From Streptomyces sp. NBC_01591 (GTDB lineage: Bacteria > Actinomycetota > Actinomycetes > Streptomycetales > Streptomycetaceae), in the NCBI RefSeq assembly GCF_035918155.1, contig NZ_CP109327.1, forward strand, positions 7,998,001 to 8,062,000: DNA of 64,000 nt, written 5' to 3'. Of this stretch, positions 60,027 through 64,000 are shown one piece after another (within the stretch, counting starts at the first letter, position 1; every line of letters begins with the position of its first letter). Position numbers and translations under genes: made by a program. The notes beneath the pieces are model-generated. The model was not told where the DNA came from. It saw only the letters and a program-made list of their open reading frames with translations, and did no database searches.

Positions 60027-61371
60027 ACCTGAATCCGACCTGCCCGAACGCGGGGATCTGGTCCTCAGCGGTGTCACCGCGGTCACGATGGACCCGTGCC
60101 TGGGCGACCTTGAGCACGCGACGGTGACCGTGACCGACGGCGTGATCACCTCGGTCACCACCGATGCGGACGCGGCCACCCCACCGGGCGCCACGGTGAT
60201 CGACGGAAGCGGACTCCTCGCGCTGCCCGGCTTCGTCGACACGCACTGGCACCTGTGGAACAGCCTGCTGCGCGGCTCCGTGAGCGACGCGCCCGGCCGC
60301 GACTACTTCGCCGTCAAGCGCGCGCTCGGCCCGCACCACGACCTTGAGGACTTCTACTGGGCCGCCCGGTTCGCCCTTGCCGAGGCGGTCACCGCCGGTA
60401 TCACCACCGTGCACAACTGGGACCACAACGTCCGCTCGCCCGAGGACGCCGACGTCAACGTCAAAGCCCAGCTCGACGCCGGTGTCCGCGGCCGGTTCTC
60501 ATACGGACCGCGCGACTCCACCCCGGCGGATGAGCCGATGGACCTCGACGACCTCCGGCGCTTCTCCGCGCGCTGGCCCGCCGAGCGGCTCGACGGCCTG
60601 CTGGACTTCGGTGTGGCGCTGCGCGGCCCCTACCGCACCCCCAACCGGGTCTGCCGCAGCGAATGGGGAGCCGCCCGTGAGCTGGGCCTCCCGATCACCA
60701 TGCACTGCGACCGCTGTCTGCGCGAGGAGGGCTGTCGTTCCTGCGGCCTCACCCGGCTCGCCGACGAGGACCTGCTCGGACCCGACGTGCAGATCGTGCA
60801 CGCCGTACACGCCTCTCCGGACGACATCGCCGCGCTGGCCGCCACCGGCACGCGCATCTCGCTCAGCCCGATCACCGAGATGCGCACCATGGGATTCCCC
60901 CTGTTCAGCGAGCTGTTCAAGGCCGGGGTGCCGGTGTCGTTGTCGACCGACACCCTGGCCATGCCGACCGCACCCGATGTGTTCACGACGCTGCGCGCGG
61001 TGGAGGCCGTCGAGGCCGCCCGAACCGGATCGCCCGAGGTCACCCCGCGCCGGCTGCTGCAGATGGCGACGCTCGACGGCGCGCATGACCTCGGCCTCGG
61101 CGACGTGACCGGGTCGATCACCCCCGGCAAGCGGGCCGACCTGCTGCTGATCGACGCCCGCACCCCCAACCTCCTGCCGTCGGGCGACCCCGCCGAGGCA
61201 CTGGTCAGGCAGGGCCGGGCCACCGACATCGTCACGGTCGTCGTCGACGGCCGGGTGCTGCTCGACCGCGGCCGGCTCACCCAGCCCTCGGCGCAGGCCG
61301 CGATCTCCGGTGCCGATGACCGCCGTGACGTGCTCGTTGAGCGGGCGCGTGCCGCCGGTGACTGGAGATGA
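60016..61371 (+). CDS. Amidohydrolase, chlorohydrolase/deaminase type (ATZ/TRZ-like)
   Basis: 451 residues, metal-dependent amidohydrolase of the SAH/cytosine-deaminase group. Metal ligands: FVDTHWHLWNSLLRG (HxH, about 74), HCDR region (about 233, LPITMHCDRC), VHAVHAS (about 258), SLSTDTLAMPTAPD (Asp about 315). A Cys cluster CDRCLREEGCRSCG is unusual for the family and could bind an extra metal. ATG 60016 overlaps the TSUP frame. Substrate is likely a nitrogen heterocycle. Confidence 0.85.
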   Translation: MFPEPESDLPERGDLVLSGVTAVTMDPCLGDLEHATVTVTDGVITSVTTDADAATPPGATVIDGSGLLALPGFVDTHWHLWNSLLRGSVSDAPGRDYFAVKRALGPHHDLEDFYWAARFALAEAVTAGITTVHNWDHNVRSPEDADVNVKAQLDAGVRGRFSYGPRDSTPADEPMDLDDLRRFSARWPAERLDGLLDFGVALRGPYRTPNRVCRSEWGAARELGLPITMHCDRCLREEGCRSCGLTRLADEDLLGPDVQIVHAVHASPDDIAALAATGTRISLSPITEMRTMGFPLFSELFKAGVPVSLSTDTLAMPTAPDVFTTLRAVEAVEAARTGSPEVTPRRLLQMATLDGAHDLGLGDVTGSITPGKRADLLLIDARTPNLLPSGDPAEALVRQGRATDIVTVVVDGRVLLDRGRLTQPSAQAAISGADDRRDVLVERARAAGDWR

Positions 61372-61441
61372 GGCCGTCCCGTGGCAGCGTCTCCCGCGCG
61401 GCCACAGCTCTCCCATCGATCACGATCCGGGCGGTGTGCGG

Positions 61442-62686
61442 ATGACCATCAGAGCGGCATCGATCCGGCCCGCGACCCATGCTGTCGTGGGTTTCCCCGC
61501 CGTCGCCATGTACGCCCTGCTCCTGCTGGCGTACTCGGTGAACGCGATGGACCGGATGGTCTTCCCCGTCCTGCTCCCCGAGGTCCGGCACGAGTACGGA
61601 TTCAGCCTCGACCAGTCCGGCCTGCAATCCACGATCTTCGCCCTGGGAATGGGGATCGTCGGCATACCCGCCGGAATCGCGCTCGCCCGCTTCAGCCGCA
61701 AGATGCTCGTCGTCGTCGGCACCAGCATCTTCTCCGTCGCGACCGTGCTGACGGTCTTCAGCGCAGGCTTCGCCGACATGCTGCTGTGGCGCATATCCTC
61801 CGGCGTCGGTGAAGCACTGCAGCTGGCCGCGATCCTGACCGTCGCAGCCGGAGCCTTCCCACGCCACCGGGGACTGGCGATCGGCGCGGTGAACATGGCG
61901 TTCGCCACCGGGTCGGTCATCGGTCCCTGGGCGGCGACCGCCCTCCTGGAGCACTACGGCACCTGGCACGCGCCGATGTTCGCGTTCGGCGGGCTGGGCC
62001 TGCTGGTGACCCTCGCGGTGGCCCTCTTCGTGCCGCGCCGGTTCACCGAGGCCACCGGTACGCAGACGCGGGAGCCCACCGTCGGCGGGTCCCCGTCCCT
62101 CCTGAGCTGGAACCCGATACTGCTCGCCGTCATCACCGTGCTGTTCGGGCTCGCCGACTTCGCCTACATCGGCCTCTACGCCACCTACCTGCGCGACGAA
62201 CTCGGCTTCACCTCGGGCCAGGCCGGCCTCGCCATCGGGCTGTCCGGACTGGCCGCGTTCGCCTCGCCCCTCGGCGGCTGGCTCACCGACCGGATCGACC
62301 CGCGCGTGTGCATCGGCTCGATGAACGCGCTGGCGGCCGCGTCGGCGGCCGCCCTATTCCTGGGCCCGCACGACGTGGCCTGGCATGCCGCGTTCTCGTT
62401 CCTGTTCGGGCTGTTCGCCAGTGGCGGGACCTACGTCGCCCTCGCCGGCCTGCTGGTGAAGTCCGTCCGACCCGCCATCGCGGGACACGGCTCGGGCATG
62501 TTCATCACCTGCGTCTACATCGCCGCCGGCGTATCCGGCTGGGTCTTCAGCCAGTTCGTGTCCGCCCTCGGATGGACCGGCGCCGGACTCCTGCAGATCG
62601 CCGGCTTCTTCCTGGCCGGCGCGCTGCTCGCCCTCCTGCTGCGCCCGGCCCTGTTCAGCACCACAACCCCATCGGAGCTCTCATGA
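61442..62686 (+). CDS. MFS transporter of the catabolic operon
   Basis: 414 residues, twelve helices; MYALLLLAYSVNAMDRMVFP in helix 1, ALARFSRKMLVVVG after helix 2, and FLFGLFASGGTYVALAGLLV. Similar to aromatic-acid/organic-anion uptake permeases of the MFS. ATG 61442 was chosen; the frame is open upstream. Its stop overlaps the next ATG (ATGA). With TSUP the operon has two transporters, perhaps for uptake and product export. Confidence 0.85.
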   Translation: MTIRAASIRPATHAVVGFPAVAMYALLLLAYSVNAMDRMVFPVLLPEVRHEYGFSLDQSGLQSTIFALGMGIVGIPAGIALARFSRKMLVVVGTSIFSVATVLTVFSAGFADMLLWRISSGVGEALQLAAILTVAAGAFPRHRGLAIGAVNMAFATGSVIGPWAATALLEHYGTWHAPMFAFGGLGLLVTLAVALFVPRRFTEATGTQTREPTVGGSPSLLSWNPILLAVITVLFGLADFAYIGLYATYLRDELGFTSGQAGLAIGLSGLAAFASPLGGWLTDRIDPRVCIGSMNALAAASAAALFLGPHDVAWHAAFSFLFGLFASGGTYVALAGLLVKSVRPAIAGHGSGMFITCVYIAAGVSGWVFSQFVSALGWTGAGLLQIAGFFLAGALLALLLRPALFSTTTPSELS

Positions 62687-63393
62687 CTCTGTTGTTCACC
62701 CCGCCGACCGTGTCGGTGCCCGTCACCGGAATCGCCGAGCGCTTCCCCGTACGCCGCGTCTACTGCGTCGGCCGCAACTACGTGGACCACGTCCGGGAGA
62801 TGCGCGAGGGCGACGAGCGGGACGATCCGTTCTTCTTCCAGAAACCGACCGACGCGGTTGTGCCCGGCAACGACCAGGTGCCCTACCCGCCCCGCACCTC
62901 AGACTTCCAGTTCGAGGGCGAACTCGTCGTCGCGATCGGCGCCGAGGGCGTGGACGTATCGGTGGCACAGGCGCTGGACCTGGTGTACGGCTACGCCGCC
63001 GGCATCGACCTGACCCGCCGCGACCGCCAGCGTGACTGCCGGGACCGGCAGATCTCCTGGGAGGCCGGCAAGTCCTTCGACGCCTCCGCGCCGTGCGGCC
63101 CGATCACCCCCCGCGCGTCGGTGGGCGACCTCGCCGCAGCCGAACTACGGCTCGATGTCAATGGCGAGGCCCGCCAGCGCACCCCGCTCGCGCTGATGAT
63201 CTGGAACGTCGCCGAAATCATCTCCCACCTCTCCACCGACTACCGGCTCCGCCCCGGTGACCTCATCTACACCGGCACGCCCGCCGGCGTCTCCGCGATC
63301 GTCCCGGGGGACGTCGTCCACGTCGAGATCAGCGGCCTCGCACCCCTGTCCGTCACCATCACCGAGAACGGGAGCCACCGTGATGCCAAGTAA
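62683..63393 (+). CDS. Fumarylacetoacetate-hydrolase-family protein
   Basis: 236 residues, short FAH/acylpyruvase-like enzyme. VRRVYCVGRNYVDHVREM (early signature), metal ligands FEGELVVAIG (ExE, about 83) and an Asp in AAGIDLTRRDRQ (about 106), SFDASAPCGPITP and GDLIYTGTPAGVSAIVPGDV. Family members hydrolyse or decarboxylate C-C bonds of beta-keto acids. ATG 62683 overlaps the MFS stop; the following gene begins 11 bp before its own stop. Confidence 0.9.
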   Translation: MTLLFTPPTVSVPVTGIAERFPVRRVYCVGRNYVDHVREMREGDERDDPFFFQKPTDAVVPGNDQVPYPPRTSDFQFEGELVVAIGAEGVDVSVAQALDLVYGYAAGIDLTRRDRQRDCRDRQISWEAGKSFDASAPCGPITPRASVGDLAAAELRLDVNGEARQRTPLALMIWNVAEIISHLSTDYRLRPGDLIYTGTPAGVSAIVPGDVVHVEISGLAPLSVTITENGSHRDAK

Positions 63394-64000
63394 CGCCCGC
63401 ATAAGGCCCAGTGAGCGGATCGACTACGACCCCATCGAGGGACGCCGGGCCCTGCAGCTTCCGGGCGGAGCGCGGGTCGCCGTCTGGCTCATCGTCAACA
63501 TCGAGGAGTGGTCGGACTCCGAGCCGATGCCGCGCACCGTACTCTCCCCGCCGGCTGGCGGAGTGCCCTCGCCGGACGTACCGAACTGGGCCTGGCACGA
63601 GTACGGCAACCGCGTCGGATTCTGGCGGATGCTACGGGTGATCGACCGGCACGAGATCCCCGCGGTCCTCGCTGTCAACGGCTCCGCGATCTCCGCCTAC
63701 CCGCAGATTACCGAGGCCGCTCTCCAGCGCCGGTGGGAGTTCATGGGCCACGGCTTCACACAGAAGAACATGCAGAAGGTGCCCGACGAGCGGCTCGATA
63801 TCCAGCGCACCCGCGACGCGATCACCGCCGTTGTGGGCAAGCCGCCCCGCGGCTGGCTCGGCCCAGGTCTCACCGAGACCTGGGAGACCCCCGACCTGCT
63901 GGTCGAGGAGGGCTACGCGTACGTCTGCGACTGGGTGCTGGACGACCAGCCGACCCAACTGCGCACCCGCACCACCCCCATCGTCAATGTGCCCTATACA
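63383..64000 (+). CDS. Polysaccharide-deacetylase-family hydrolase (PuuE-like), 3' end outside window
   Basis: At least 206 residues of a NodB-fold deacetylase of the PuuE (metal-independent allantoinase)/peptidoglycan-deacetylase-like group: VAVWLIVNIEEWSD (where classic NodB has DD), MLRVIDRHEIPAVLAVNGSA, WEFMGHGFTQKNMQKVPDER, KPPRGWLGPGLTETWETPDL. Such members cleave cyclic amides or ureides. ATG 63383 (GTG 63380 also in frame) overlaps the FAH gene. Operon context with a deaminase suggests ring opening of a nitrogen heterocycle. Confidence 0.85.
   Translation, partial: MPSNARIRPSERIDYDPIEGRRALQLPGGARVAVWLIVNIEEWSDSEPMPRTVLSPPAGGVPSPDVPNWAWHEYGNRVGFWRMLRVIDRHEIPAVLAVNGSAISAYPQITEAALQRRWEFMGHGFTQKNMQKVPDERLDIQRTRDAITAVVGKPPRGWLGPGLTETWETPDLLVEEGYAYVCDWVLDDQPTQLRTRTTPIVNVPYT

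Overview
The window looks like part of a Streptomyces (or close relative) chromosome, probably an accessory or arm region. Coding GC is very high, with G/C third positions and many GTG/TTG starts. There is an SsgA-like sporulation protein, a truncated WhiB-like gene, a TTA (bldA-type) codon at the second position of one small gene, and remnants of typical actinobacterial IS elements. I saw no rRNA, tRNA, CRISPR array or complete biosynthetic gene cluster.

Layout. 0-27.7 kb is mostly intact and metabolic: HSL-family esterases (1-963, 8338-9324, 24314-25303), a YtcJ-type amidohydrolase, isochorismatase-type hydrolase, DoxX and YoaK membrane proteins, two MFS exporters, two AraC regulators, an AhpD/pirin pair, a CE1758/CE1759 flavin monooxygenase/reductase pair and an XRE-NB-ARC-TPR regulator. 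Among these lie broken genes: two headless LAL regulators back to back, a pyruvate-oxidase/Fe-S-oxidoreductase chimera, a fumarylacetoacetase-type N-terminal stub and a WhiB stub. 27.8-35.4 kb is IS-rich and decayed (IS110, IS630, IS701, two methyltransferase halves joined tail to tail). 35.4-43.1 kb is mostly intact: panD, an acetyltransferase, a racemase-family protein, an XRE-TPR regulator divergent from an M64 peptidase, and an encapsulin with its DyP peroxidase cargo. 43.2-58.3 kb is a graveyard of gnd, alaS-like, rsgA, dehydrogenase, esterase and IS fragments, with a few intact genes (a secreted alpha/beta hydrolase, RidA, a GlxA-type regulator and a DJ-1 protein). The last two sit in a segment apparently inverted inside a serine recombinase gene. 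58.4-64 kb is intact again: a GntR/FCD repressor divergent from a tightly overlapping catabolic operon (TSUP transporter, amidohydrolase/deaminase, MFS, FAH-family hydrolase, PuuE-like deacetylase that runs off the window).

The clearest theme is repeated fusion of truncated gene pieces: same-direction fusions, head-to-head pairs and tail-to-tail pairs, each explicable by one deletion or inversion. Several further frameshifts are single-base losses in short G/C runs, so raw-read support should be checked before these genes are called dead. The best candidates for new biology are the GntR-controlled operon with its duplicated 13-bp operator, the esterase with Cys in place of the nucleophile Ser, and the chimeric oxidase.
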